Below are positions 24,262 through 32,752 of a DNA stretch of 64,000 nt, piece after piece. The stretch comes from DASZTV01 sp035550655 (GTDB lineage: Bacteria > Actinomycetota > Actinomycetes > JAFAQI01). Made by a program: the position numbers and the translations under genes. Under the pieces are notes generated by a model. It was not told where the DNA came from. It saw nothing but the letters and a program-made list of their open reading frames with translations, and did no database searches. The stretch covers positions 1-64,000 of the forward strand of contig DASZOU010000020.1 in NCBI GenBank assembly GCA_035550655.1, given 5' to 3'. Numbering within the stretch: the stretch's first letter is position 1; each line of letters starts with the position of its first letter.

Positions 24262-26880
24262 ATGGAGCCGTCTCTGCCGGAGAAGTTCGCGCCGCTCGGA
24301 CTCACCTTCGACGATGTCCTCCTGCTGCCGGCGGCCTCCGACGTCGTACCGAGCGAGGTGGACACCTCCACCCGGGTCTCGCGCAACATCTCGGTACGCA
24401 CGCCGTTGCTGTCCAGCGCCATGGACACCGTCACCGAAGGCCGGATGGCGATCGCGATGGCCAGGCAGGGCGGGATCGGAATCCTGCACCGCAACCTGTC
24501 GATCGAGGACCAGGCGATCCAGGTCGACATCGTGAAGCGCTCCGAGGCCGGGATGATCACCTCGCCGGTCACCTGCGGTCCGGACGACTCGATCGCGGAC
24601 GCCGACGCGCTGATGGGCCGCTACCGGATCTCCGGCGTACCGGTCACGGACGGTGACGGCGTCCTGCTCGGCATCGTCACCAACCGCGACATCCGGTTCG
24701 AGCGCGACGCTTCGCGCGCGGTTCGCGACGTCATGACCGCGATGCCGCTGGTAACGGCGCCGGTGGGTGTGTCCCACGCGGACGCGCTCGCGTTGCTGCA
24801 GCGGCACAAGGTGGAGAAGCTCCCGATCGTCGACGACGGCAACCGGCTGCGCGGGCTCATCACGGTCAAGGACTTCGCGAAGAGCGAGGAGTACCCGCAG
24901 GCGACGAAGGACGCAGCGGGCCGGCTCGTCGTCGGCGCAGCGGTGGGCGTCGGTGAGGACTCGTATAAACGCGCGATGACTTTGCTGGAGGCCGGCGTGG
25001 ACCTGCTGGTCGTCGATACGGCTCACGGCCACTCGCGCGCGGTGCTTGAGATGGTCGCTCGCCTGAAGGGCGTCGTTTCGACCGACGTGGTTGGCGGAAA
25101 CATCGCCACCGGCGCCGCCGCAAGAGCGCTGATCGACGCCGGTGCGGACGCGGTCAAGGTGGGCGTGGGGCCGGGCTGTTTCGCCGCAGGCACCCGGGTG
25201 CTCATGGCGGATGGCACCTACAAGAACATCGAGGACGTCACGGCGGGCGACCGCGTCATCACGGGCAACGGAACCCCGACGACGGTCGTGCGCGCCTGGT
25301 GTACCGGCATCCGCGACCTGGTGGCGGTCCGTCACGTCGCTGGCGGGTCGGAGACCTACTGCACTCCGGACCACCGCTTCTTGGTGGGGGACCTCTCGAG
25401 CGTGAGCGCGGCAACTGTCCGGAGCCGTGGCTACGCGAGAGTGCTCGAGCTACCGACCCGACTCGGCGAGTCAAAGATCGGGTGGCGTGAGATCGCAGAC
25501 GTCGAGCGGGCAGCGTTGCTGACGCCGCGCCGTGTCCAGTTCGAGCTTCCGGAGCACCTGCGAATCGATCTTCGCGACTACGCCGTCCGCTCGTGGAATC
25601 TCGACCGTTACAACGTGGTGATCGAGGAGAGTGAAGATCTCGGCTTCATGCTGGGGACGTTCCTCGGCGATGGCCATGCCTTCCTGAACAAGTCGCGCAA
25701 CAGCGATATCGGCCGCGTCAGCTGGTACTTAGGCGAGCACGAGTCGGACCACATCGACCGGCTTTGTGCTGCCGTCGAGCGAGTCACCGGCGTCCCCCTG
25801 AAGGATGGCGGCGTGCGGGCGGGTGTCCGTCACCTCCACCTCTACTCCCTCCAGTGGGCGCGTGTTCTGGCCAACTGCGGAAAGCGCGAGAACAAGCACC
25901 TTCCATCGGAGTGGCTGTGCGCGGACAAGGCCTACCTCCGCGGCCTGTTCGACGGGCTGCTCGCGTCAGATGGGTACGTGGAGAACGGCGGGCGGCTTTG
26001 TTTCCGCAACACCTCGCGCGCCTTGTCCGAGCTGTTCGGCGTGTTGTGCCTGATGGTGCAGGGCACGCTGCCCAACGTGGTGGTCGAGGCACCCTCCGCG
26101 GGTGGCCTCGTCGGCGTGACTGGCGCATGCCTCCCCTCTTTCAAGTCCCGACTCAACGCCACGCATGAGAAGCGACACCTCGATGACCATTCGGCGGTGA
26201 AGCTTCTCGGAGTGCGGAAGCTTGGACTTGCCGCTCCGGTCTACGACCTCGAGGTCGAGGACGACAGTCACAGCTTCATCGCCGACAACGTGATCGTGCA
26301 CAACTCCATCTGCACCACACGCGTTGTGGCCGGCGTCGGCGTACCGCAGATCTCCGCGATCTACGAGGTCGCCCAGGTCGCCGGTCCGGCCGGCGTCCCG
26401 GTCATCGCCGACGGCGGCATGCAGTACTCCGGCGACATCGCGAAGGCGATCGCGGCTGGTGCCGACAGCGTGATGCTCGGCTCCCTGCTCGCCGGCTGCG
26501 AGGAGTCGCCGGGCGAGCTGTTGTTCGTCAACGGCAAGCAGTTCAAGTCCTACCGGGGCATGGGCTCCCTCGGCGCGATGCAGTCCCGCGGGCAGGGCCG
26601 CTCCTACTCCAAGGACCGCTACTTCCAGGACGACGTGCTCTCCGACGACAAGCTCGTTCCTGAGGGCGTCGAGGGTCAGGTTCCCTATCGTGGCCCGCTC
26701 GGTGCCGTGGCGCATCAGCTGCTCGGCGGCCTGCGCGCGGCGATGGGCTACTGCGGGGCGCACACGATCACGGAGCTCAAGCAGGCGCAGCTGGTCCGGA
26801 TCACCGCCGCCGGGCTGAAGGAAAGTCACCCGCACGACGTCGCGATGACGACCGAAGCCCCGAACTACACCGCTCGATAG
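24262..26880 (+). CDS. guaB: IMP dehydrogenase interrupted by an intein
   Basis: Oxidises IMP to XMP, the committed step to GMP. The 872-residue precursor contains a 376-residue intein at residues 306-681; after splicing the enzyme is 496 residues, the usual size. The extein has PLGLTFDDVLLLPA at the start, a CBS pair (about 100-215), VDTAHGHS, and, after the intein, SICTTRVVAGVG with the catalytic Cys684, then ADGGMQYSGD and RGMGSLGAM. Splicing joins GVGPG to SICTT and so rebuilds the active-site loop; without it the enzyme would be inactive. ATG 24262 gives the family start. Confidence 0.96.
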   Translation: MEPSLPEKFAPLGLTFDDVLLLPAASDVVPSEVDTSTRVSRNISVRTPLLSSAMDTVTEGRMAIAMARQGGIGILHRNLSIEDQAIQVDIVKRSEAGMITSPVTCGPDDSIADADALMGRYRISGVPVTDGDGVLLGIVTNRDIRFERDASRAVRDVMTAMPLVTAPVGVSHADALALLQRHKVEKLPIVDDGNRLRGLITVKDFAKSEEYPQATKDAAGRLVVGAAVGVGEDSYKRAMTLLEAGVDLLVVDTAHGHSRAVLEMVARLKGVVSTDVVGGNIATGAAARALIDAGADAVKVGVGPGCFAAGTRVLMADGTYKNIEDVTAGDRVITGNGTPTTVVRAWCTGIRDLVAVRHVAGGSETYCTPDHRFLVGDLSSVSAATVRSRGYARVLELPTRLGESKIGWREIADVERAALLTPRRVQFELPEHLRIDLRDYAVRSWNLDRYNVVIEESEDLGFMLGTFLGDGHAFLNKSRNSDIGRVSWYLGEHESDHIDRLCAAVERVTGVPLKDGGVRAGVRHLHLYSLQWARVLANCGKRENKHLPSEWLCADKAYLRGLFDGLLASDGYVENGGRLCFRNTSRALSELFGVLCLMVQGTLPNVVVEAPSAGGLVGVTGACLPSFKSRLNATHEKRHLDDHSAVKLLGVRKLGLAAPVYDLEVEDDSHSFIADNVIVHNSICTTRVVAGVGVPQISAIYEVAQVAGPAGVPVIADGGMQYSGDIAKAIAAGADSVMLGSLLAGCEESPGELLFVNGKQFKSYRGMGSLGAMQSRGQGRSYSKDRYFQDDVLSDDKLVPEGVEGQVPYRGPLGAVAHQLLGGLRAAMGYCGAHTITELKQAQLVRITAAGLKESHPHDVAMTTEAPNYTAR
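25177..26304 (+). mobile_element. GuaB intein with LAGLIDADG homing endonuclease
   Basis: 376 residues from Cys306 to Asn681 of the GuaB precursor, followed by Ser+1. Block A is CFAAGTRVLMADG, block B has TPDH (Thr368, His371), and blocks F/G read VYDLEVEDDSHSFIADN then VIVHN with the penultimate His and final Asn. Between them lie two dodecapeptide-type motifs, LGTFLGDG (from residue 464) and LRGLFDGLLASDG (from residue 559), about 95 residues apart, which marks a LAGLIDADG endonuclease. All splice residues are intact, so splicing is expected. The insertion point is two residues before the catalytic Cys. Composition is close to that of the host gene, apart from a TTA codon at 25729. Confidence 0.94.
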
Positions 26881-26900
26881 AGCGCCAGAGGACGCACGCG

Positions 26901-28028
26901 ATGAGGGACAACGTGGAGATCGGCCTCGGCCGGGCGGCGCGCCGGGGGTACTCCCTCGACGACATCGCGATCGTTCCGTCGCGGCGAACGCGCGACATGG
27001 ACGTCGTCTCGCTGACGTGGCAGATCGACGCCTACCGGTTCGACCTGCCGCTGGTCGGCTTCCCCTCCGACGCGACGATGTCGCCGCTGACCATTGCCGA
27101 GGTCGGCCGGATGGGCGGGCTCGGTGTCCTCGACGCCGAAGGACTGTGGACCCGGTACGACGACCCGACCTCGGTGCTCGATGAGCTCTCCCGTCTCGAC
27201 AGCGAGGACGCCACTCCCGTCCTGCAGCGGGTGTACGCCGAGCCGGTTCGCGACGAGCTGATCACCCAGCGGATCAAGGAGCTCCGCGACAGCGGTGCGA
27301 CAACCGCGGTGCGGGTTTCCCCGCAGCACACGTTGCGCTACGCCCCGACGATCCTCGCGGCGGGAGTCGACCTGCTCGTCATCCAGGGCACGATCGTCTC
27401 CGCGGAGCACGTCGCGGCATCGGCGACCGAGCCGCCGCTGAACCTGAAGACCTTCATCGCCGACCTCGACGTGCCGGTGATCGTCGGCGGCTGCACCAAC
27501 TACCAGACCGCGTTGCACCTGATGCGCACCGGCGCAGCGGGCGTGATCGTCGGTACCGCCTCCGACGAGTGGTCGACGACCGGCCGGGTGCTCGGCATCG
27601 AGGTGCCGATGGCGACTGCGATCGTCGATGCGGCCGCCGCCCGGCGCGACTACCTCGACGAGACCGGCGGTCGCTACGTGCACGTCATCGCCGCCGGCGG
27701 GATCGAGACCAGCGGCGACATCGCCAAGGCCCTCGCCTGCGGCGCCGACGCGGTGATGCTCGGGGAGCCACTGACCGCGGCGGCCGAGGCCCCCGGCAAG
27801 GGTGCGTGGTGGCACGTGTCGGCGTCGCACCCGAAGCTGCCGCGCGGCCGGTTCGCAGAGGCCGCGGTGGGCTGGCCGCTCGCGCCGCTCGCCGAGGTGA
27901 TCCGCGGCGCCTCCTCCTCGCCGGACGGCGACCTGAACCTCTTCGGCGGGCTGCGGCGAGCCATCGCCAAAGCCGGCTACAGCGACCTGAAGGAGTTCCA
28001 GCGGGTCGAGCTCGTCGTCAAGGGGTGA
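26901..28028 (+). CDS. guaB3: GuaB3 family IMP dehydrogenase-related protein
   Basis: 375 residues without CBS domains, beginning VEIGLGRAARRGYSLDDIAIVPSRRTRD, the signature of the actinobacterial GuaB3 group (TIGR01304; Rv3410c type). The barrel keeps GGCTNYQTALHLMRTGA and AAGGIETSGDIAKALACGA. The catalytic SICTTR loop is not visible; at the matching place it reads GVIVGTASDEWSTTG. Its biochemical role is unsettled. Position directly after guaB is conserved in mycobacteria and relatives. Confidence 0.93.
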   Translation: MRDNVEIGLGRAARRGYSLDDIAIVPSRRTRDMDVVSLTWQIDAYRFDLPLVGFPSDATMSPLTIAEVGRMGGLGVLDAEGLWTRYDDPTSVLDELSRLDSEDATPVLQRVYAEPVRDELITQRIKELRDSGATTAVRVSPQHTLRYAPTILAAGVDLLVIQGTIVSAEHVAASATEPPLNLKTFIADLDVPVIVGGCTNYQTALHLMRTGAAGVIVGTASDEWSTTGRVLGIEVPMATAIVDAAAARRDYLDETGGRYVHVIAAGGIETSGDIAKALACGADAVMLGEPLTAAAEAPGKGAWWHVSASHPKLPRGRFAEAAVGWPLAPLAEVIRGASSSPDGDLNLFGGLRRAIAKAGYSDLKEFQRVELVVKG

Positions 28029-29704
28029 GTCGGTCGGTGAGCTTCGACTACGACGTGGTCGTCATCGGAAGCGGGTTCGGCGGCAGCGTTGCTGCGCTTC
28101 GTGCCGCCGAGAAGGGCTACCGCGTCGGCGTCCTCGAGGCCGGTCGCCGCTTCACCAACGACACGCTTCCCGAGACCAGCTGGGACCTCAAGGACTTCCT
28201 GTGGGCGCCGGCGCTCGGTTGGATGGGGATCCAGAAGATCACGCCGCTCACCGACGTCGTGTGCCTGTCCGGCGCCGGCGTCGGCGGCGGCTCGCTGGTC
28301 TACGCGAACACCCTGTACACCCCGCTCGATGCCTTCTACGACGACCCGCAGTGGTCGCACATCACCGACTGGAAGAGCGAGCTCGCGCCGTACTACGACC
28401 AGGCGTCGCGCATGCTCGGTGTCGTCGAGAACCCGACCGAGACCGCGGCCGACGTCGAGATGCGCGCCGTCGCGGCGGACATGGGCGTCGGGCACACGTA
28501 CCACCACACGCCGGTCGGGGTCTTCTTCGGCGAGCCGGGCAAGACCGTCGACGACCCGTACTTCGGGGGCGCGGGTCCGAAGCGCGCCGGCTGCATCGAG
28601 TGCGGCAACTGCATGATCGGTTGCCGCTTCAACGCGAAGAACCGGCTCGACCTCAACTACCTCTACCTGGCCGAGGGCATCGGCGCGAAGATCCATCCGG
28701 AGACGACCGTGACGGCGGTCCGGGTACGCCGCGACGGCGGCTACTTCGTCGACACGCGGCACACGACGCGGCGCCGGCATCGGCAGACCTTCACCGCGGA
28801 GCAGGTCGTGTTCGCCGCCGGGACGCTCGGGACGCAGAAGCTGCTGCACCGCATGCGCGACGAGGGAGTCCTGCCGAAGCTCTCCGCGCGGCTCGGGCAG
28901 CTGACCCGCACCAACTCCGAGGCGATCCTCGGCGCCCGGTCGCGCGACAAGAGCGCCGACTACTCGAAGGGCGTCGCCATCACCTCCTCGTTCCACCCGG
29001 ACGACCGCACCCACATCGAGCCGGTGCGCTACGGCAAGGGCTCGAACTCGATGGGCCTGCTGCAGTCGATCCTCACCGACGGCGACAAGGGCCCGCGCTG
29101 GCGCGAGGCGCTGCGTGAGGCGCGACGCAACCCGCGTGACGTGAAGAAGCTGCTCTGGCTGAAGGGCTGGTCGGAGCAGACGATCATCGTCCTCGTCATG
29201 CAGTCCCTCGACAACTCGCTGACGGTGTCGCGGAAGAAGGGCCGGTTCCGCGACAAGCTCGTGTCCAGGCAGGGGCACGGCGAACCGAACCCCACCTGGA
29301 TCCCGGCGGGCAACGATGCCACGCGCCGGCTGGCGCAGCGGATCAACGGCGTGGCGGGCGGCTCGGTGGGCGAGCTCGCGAACGTTCCCATGACGGCGCA
29401 CATCATCGGCGGGGCGCCGATCGGGCTCACCGCGGACGACGGGGTTGTCGATCCGTGGCAGCGGCTGTTCGGTCACCCCGGTCTGCACGTCACCGACGGG
29501 GCAGCTGTCACGGCGAACCTCGGCGTCAACCCGTCACTCACGATCACGGCACAAGCTGAACGAGCGATGGCGTTCTGGCCGAACAAGGGCGACGCCGACC
29601 CGCGTCCCTCACTCGGCGCGGAGTACCGCGAGCTCTCGCCGGTGGCGCCCCACCGCCCAGCCGTGCCCGCCGACGCCCCGGGCGCGCTGCGGCTGCCGCT
29701 CTAG
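28025..29704 (+). CDS. GMC-type flavin oxidoreductase, ChoD-like
   Basis: 559 residues from GTG 28025, overlapping the guaB3 stop; GTG 28037 is an alternative. The FAD-binding VVVIGSGFGGSVAALRAAEKG opens the protein, and GAGVGGGSLVYANTLY is a conserved GMC motif. A cluster CIECGNCMIGC (Cys-x2-Cys-x2-Cys-x3-Cys, near residue 195) resembles a 4Fe-4S site. Mycobacterial choD, annotated as cholesterol oxidase, occupies the same place after guaB3. Sterol oxidation by this branch is doubtful, so no symbol is given. The stop shares CTAG with the convergent sulfotransferase. Confidence 0.82.
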   Translation: MSRSVSFDYDVVVIGSGFGGSVAALRAAEKGYRVGVLEAGRRFTNDTLPETSWDLKDFLWAPALGWMGIQKITPLTDVVCLSGAGVGGGSLVYANTLYTPLDAFYDDPQWSHITDWKSELAPYYDQASRMLGVVENPTETAADVEMRAVAADMGVGHTYHHTPVGVFFGEPGKTVDDPYFGGAGPKRAGCIECGNCMIGCRFNAKNRLDLNYLYLAEGIGAKIHPETTVTAVRVRRDGGYFVDTRHTTRRRHRQTFTAEQVVFAAGTLGTQKLLHRMRDEGVLPKLSARLGQLTRTNSEAILGARSRDKSADYSKGVAITSSFHPDDRTHIEPVRYGKGSNSMGLLQSILTDGDKGPRWREALREARRNPRDVKKLLWLKGWSEQTIIVLVMQSLDNSLTVSRKKGRFRDKLVSRQGHGEPNPTWIPAGNDATRRLAQRINGVAGGSVGELANVPMTAHIIGGAPIGLTADDGVVDPWQRLFGHPGLHVTDGAAVTANLGVNPSLTITAQAERAMAFWPNKGDADPRPSLGAEYRELSPVAPHRPAVPADAPGALRLPL

Positions 29705-30762
29705 CGCGGGCCGATCAACCGGTCGAGCAACGGGCGCGACCGGCGGGCCTGGTGCACCTTGCGCCGGCGGTCCGGTGACAGGCGCGCGCTGAGTCGCTGT
29801 TGCAGCACGTCGCGCAGCCGCACCTCTGACAGGTCGGGCTTGCGGCGCCGCTTGCGCGGCGTCGGCGGGCGCAGCTCGCGGTCCTCCACCCGCACGCGCG
29901 GCGGCGTCCAGTCGATCGCCGCGCCGAGCTCGCGCTGCCGGGCGGCGAGCTGCGTGCCGCCGAGCAGGGGGTCGCCGAGCGGCGCGGCCGGACGGCCGCG
30001 GTGCGGGTCGTAGCCGAGGAACTCCGCCAGCGCACCGGTGCGAGCGACCGCGCGCTTCAACGCGGTGCCGGTGACATGCGCCTCCCAGTCGCTGAGCGAC
30101 TCGGTGTCGACGGCGCGGTCGGTCCGGGTGAAGCCGGTCGACTCCGCGCTCGGCTGCACCTGGTGATGGGACAGCACAGCATCCGACCATGGCTCACCGA
30201 GCCGGTCGAGCAGCGCGCGCATGAGCGGCTCAGGTGCGGTGACGAGGTCCTCGTACCGCAAGAGCACGAAGCGATCGCCGAGCTGTGCGCCGGCGTGCAG
30301 CAGCTGCCGGTTGGCACGCAGCCAGTGCGTAACTCCGGCCTTGATGGGCCGCCGGAAGCGGCGCCGCAGCGACTGCGCCGTACCCAGCGGATGCCGCACG
30401 ATCCCGACCACGAGTGCGTCAGGGAACATTCGGCTGGCGAGCTCCAGATGCCAGACGTGGAGCGGCGTCTTGTCGCCCCAGCGCTGTTTGCCGCGGGACG
30501 CGGCGTACGACGTGAACAACCCGCCGTAGAACCCGGCCAGCTCGCCGAAGATCTGATCCTCTGTCAGTCCGAGGTTGCCGTACCAGTCGCCACCGAGCTT
30601 CCAGTACGGCACCCAACGGTGCATGGCGGCGAGCCGCAGGAAGCCGGTCTCCTCAGGGATCGCGATGCGCTCATGGCTGTCCAGCATCAGCCGCAGCAGC
30701 GTGCTCCCGGAGCCGTTCGAGCCGACGATGAAGATCGGTCCTTGTGAATCGCCGGCTGCCAC
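29701..30762 (-). CDS. Sulfotransferase family protein
   Basis: 353 residues. The N-terminal loop FIVGSNGSGSTLLRLML is the 5'-phosphosulfate binding site for PAPS, and VGIVRHPLGTAQSLRRRF with LLRYEDLV are the later PAPS contacts. The C-terminal 70 residues are very basic (RKRRRKPDL, HQARRSRP). The acceptor is unknown; lipids or cell-surface sugars are the usual actinobacterial targets. It begins four bases after the secreted ceramidase-like gene on the same strand, so co-transcription is likely. Confidence 0.85.
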   Translation of the reverse strand: MAAGDSQGPIFIVGSNGSGSTLLRLMLDSHERIAIPEETGFLRLAAMHRWVPYWKLGGDWYGNLGLTEDQIFGELAGFYGGLFTSYAASRGKQRWGDKTPLHVWHLELASRMFPDALVVGIVRHPLGTAQSLRRRFRRPIKAGVTHWLRANRQLLHAGAQLGDRFVLLRYEDLVTAPEPLMRALLDRLGEPWSDAVLSHHQVQPSAESTGFTRTDRAVDTESLSDWEAHVTGTALKRAVARTGALAEFLGYDPHRGRPAAPLGDPLLGGTQLAARQRELGAAIDWTPPRVRVEDRELRPPTPRKRRRKPDLSEVRLRDVLQQRLSARLSPDRRRKVHQARRSRPLLDRLIGPR

Positions 30763-30766
30763 AGCT

Positions 30767-32734
30767 TCATCCTCGCGTAGCGGGCGGCAGCGGTCTCAGG
30801 GTGAGGTCGGGGAAGACGTCGACGTAGTAGCGCCGCAGCCTCCCGTCTCTGGCGCGGAACTCGATGCCGCGGGTGGACAGCGTGCCGCGCCCAACCTGGA
30901 CACCGCCGAAGTACGTGATCAGGCGGCCGTGCCGCGCGGGCGTCACCCGGCCGAAGCGGCGCACGGCGCGGATCGCGATCACGCGCCCTGACGCGAACCG
31001 CACCGCGACCGCCCCCCGGGGGTTCCTCGACAGCGATCCGTCTGCCCGCACGTAGCGGCCGGGCCGGACCCGGGCTTGCGGGTCCGGATGGTCGGCCTTG
31101 ACCAGTGAGGTCAGCTCGCCGGCGATGATGCTGCCCGCGGAGTAGCCGACCGACTCGTCCTCCAGCTTGTGCTGGTGGCCGGCGCTGTCCTTGTCGGTGT
31201 TCGCGTCGGTCGTGCACGTGCTCGCCGCGAAGCCGGGCTCGGTGGCCCAGCCCCAGGCCGGCAGCAGGTAGCCGAGCATGTCGTCGCCCAGCCCGATCTG
31301 GAAGCGGTACGACGCGTGCTCCAGCCAGGTCGGTACCGGCGGGTTCGGGCGGCCGGGGCACGACACCTGGTCCGCGCCCCACGGGCTGCCCAGCGCGAGC
31401 GCCGGGAACGCCTCGCCCGGCCAGACCAGCGCCTGAAGCGCCGGGCCGAGGTCGAGCAGCCCGGCCTCGGTGCGCAGGGAGGCGGCGACCGGACCGGTCG
31501 AGGTGCTGCCGACGTATCCGGTGCGGTCGCCGAACAGCCCGGCCGCGGCGGCGGCGACGAACAGGTTGTTCTGCAGCGGGACGTCGAACTCGCGGCTCGC
31601 GAAGCGGACCCGGCCGAACGGCAGCCGGTGCGCATCGGGGAGGGCGCGGATTGCAGCGCCCCCGATCGCCCGGCCGCTGGCGCGCGCCTGCGCGAAGCTG
31701 CCCTCTCCCTTGCCGACGACGGGAGTCGTGTACGGGTCCTCGATGCTGCCGTTGTCGCCGACCAGGAAGATCGACACCCCGCCGTAGCGGGCGTCAAGGC
31801 GCCGCTGGAGATAGCCGGGCCAGTCCTCTGAGAGCAGCCCGTGGTGCGGACCGTGACCGATCTCCTGGTTGTGGGCAGCGAGGTTGACGACCGTGAAGAC
31901 CGGCTTGCCGCGGGCCGATGTCGCCTGCAGGACACGCAGCTGGGGATCGAGCGCGACGCCGTTGCCCTTGTCGTCGGTCGTCGGGAAGTTGTTCGACAGG
32001 TTGATGGTGACGTTGCGAGGCAGGTGGGTCGTTGTGACTCGTAGCGCGCCCGGGCGCAGGGCGTCGTACGCCCGCACCGCCGCGATGGCGACGCGATGGT
32101 CGAGATAGCTCAGGTAGTAGGCGTCCTGACCGCTGCGCACGCCGAAGTCGCCGTCGACCGACGGCGTGCCGTAGATGCCGATGGTGTCGGGGGAGGACTC
32201 GTTGTGGTTCGCCGAGACGATGAGCGCGCTGATCCCCGGGCGCTGCTTCATCGCCAGCTGTCGCATGACGGCGATGTCGTCGTTGAACAGGCCTTGCGCG
32301 GTGACGGAGGCAATCACGACCGTGTGAGTCCCGTCGCTCACCGCGAAGGCTCGAGCGTGCAGCCGGTCGTGGACGGCCGTCGCGGGCATGTTGACCCCGC
32401 CGGAGTCCCAGATGCCGTCCCAGCGGGTGTTGCCGTTGGCGTCGCAGAACGGCTCGCCGAAGGTGTAGCGGCCATCGCCGTTCGTGTCGATGTAGGGCTC
32501 CTCCAGGTCGAAAGGCCGCGGCCCGTCGAAGACAGAGGTGGGGCAGTTCGGAAAAGCGACCGCGTCGTCCCGGGCCCGGTAAGCGGGCGGCGACACGTCG
32601 ACTCGCGCGGCGCCGACCAGGAACTCGCGTAGCGGGGGATGCGCCGTCCTGCCCGGTACGGCCGCCCCTGGCGGGGCGCCTACGCAGATCGCGGCGACGA
32701 CAAGCCCGGCGGTGGCCGCGAGAACGCGCATCAC
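30767..32734 (-). CDS. Secreted neutral/alkaline ceramidase-like protein with EF-hand loop
   Basis: 655 residues with a Sec signal (about 1-25). The N-terminal half resembles the neutral ceramidase fold: FLVGAARVDVSPPA, VIASVTAQGLFNDD and SANHNESSPDTIG, which carries the metal-site histidine. After residue 80 there is a perfect EF-hand-type calcium loop DTNGDGRYTFGE, followed by a second DANGNTRWDG. The C-terminal 140 residues look beta-rich. Substrate is unknown; a lipid amide or other surface lipid is plausible. The GTG start at 32734 is supported by TAGGGT 6 nt upstream; ATG 32731 is the next codon. Confidence 0.68.
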   Translation of the reverse strand: MMRVLAATAGLVVAAICVGAPPGAAVPGRTAHPPLREFLVGAARVDVSPPAYRARDDAVAFPNCPTSVFDGPRPFDLEEPYIDTNGDGRYTFGEPFCDANGNTRWDGIWDSGGVNMPATAVHDRLHARAFAVSDGTHTVVIASVTAQGLFNDDIAVMRQLAMKQRPGISALIVSANHNESSPDTIGIYGTPSVDGDFGVRSGQDAYYLSYLDHRVAIAAVRAYDALRPGALRVTTTHLPRNVTINLSNNFPTTDDKGNGVALDPQLRVLQATSARGKPVFTVVNLAAHNQEIGHGPHHGLLSEDWPGYLQRRLDARYGGVSIFLVGDNGSIEDPYTTPVVGKGEGSFAQARASGRAIGGAAIRALPDAHRLPFGRVRFASREFDVPLQNNLFVAAAAAGLFGDRTGYVGSTSTGPVAASLRTEAGLLDLGPALQALVWPGEAFPALALGSPWGADQVSCPGRPNPPVPTWLEHASYRFQIGLGDDMLGYLLPAWGWATEPGFAASTCTTDANTDKDSAGHQHKLEDESVGYSAGSIIAGELTSLVKADHPDPQARVRPGRYVRADGSLSRNPRGAVAVRFASGRVIAIRAVRRFGRVTPARHGRLITYFGGVQVGRGTLSTRGIEFRARDGRLRRYYVDVFPDLTLRPLPPATRG

Positions 32735-32739
32735 GCCGT

Positions 32740-32746
32740 TACCCTA
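32740..32746. promoter_or_regulatory. Bidirectional overlapping -10 boxes, ceramidase-like / guaA
   Basis: The 7-bp sequence TACCCTA contains TACCCT on the plus strand (32740-32745, 7 nt before guaA ATG 32753) and TAGGGT on the minus strand (32746-32741, 6 nt before GTG 32734). The full gap between the two start codons is 18 bp, so neither gene can have a leader with a Shine-Dalgarno. Confidence 0.6.
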
Positions 32747-32752
32747 GATGTG

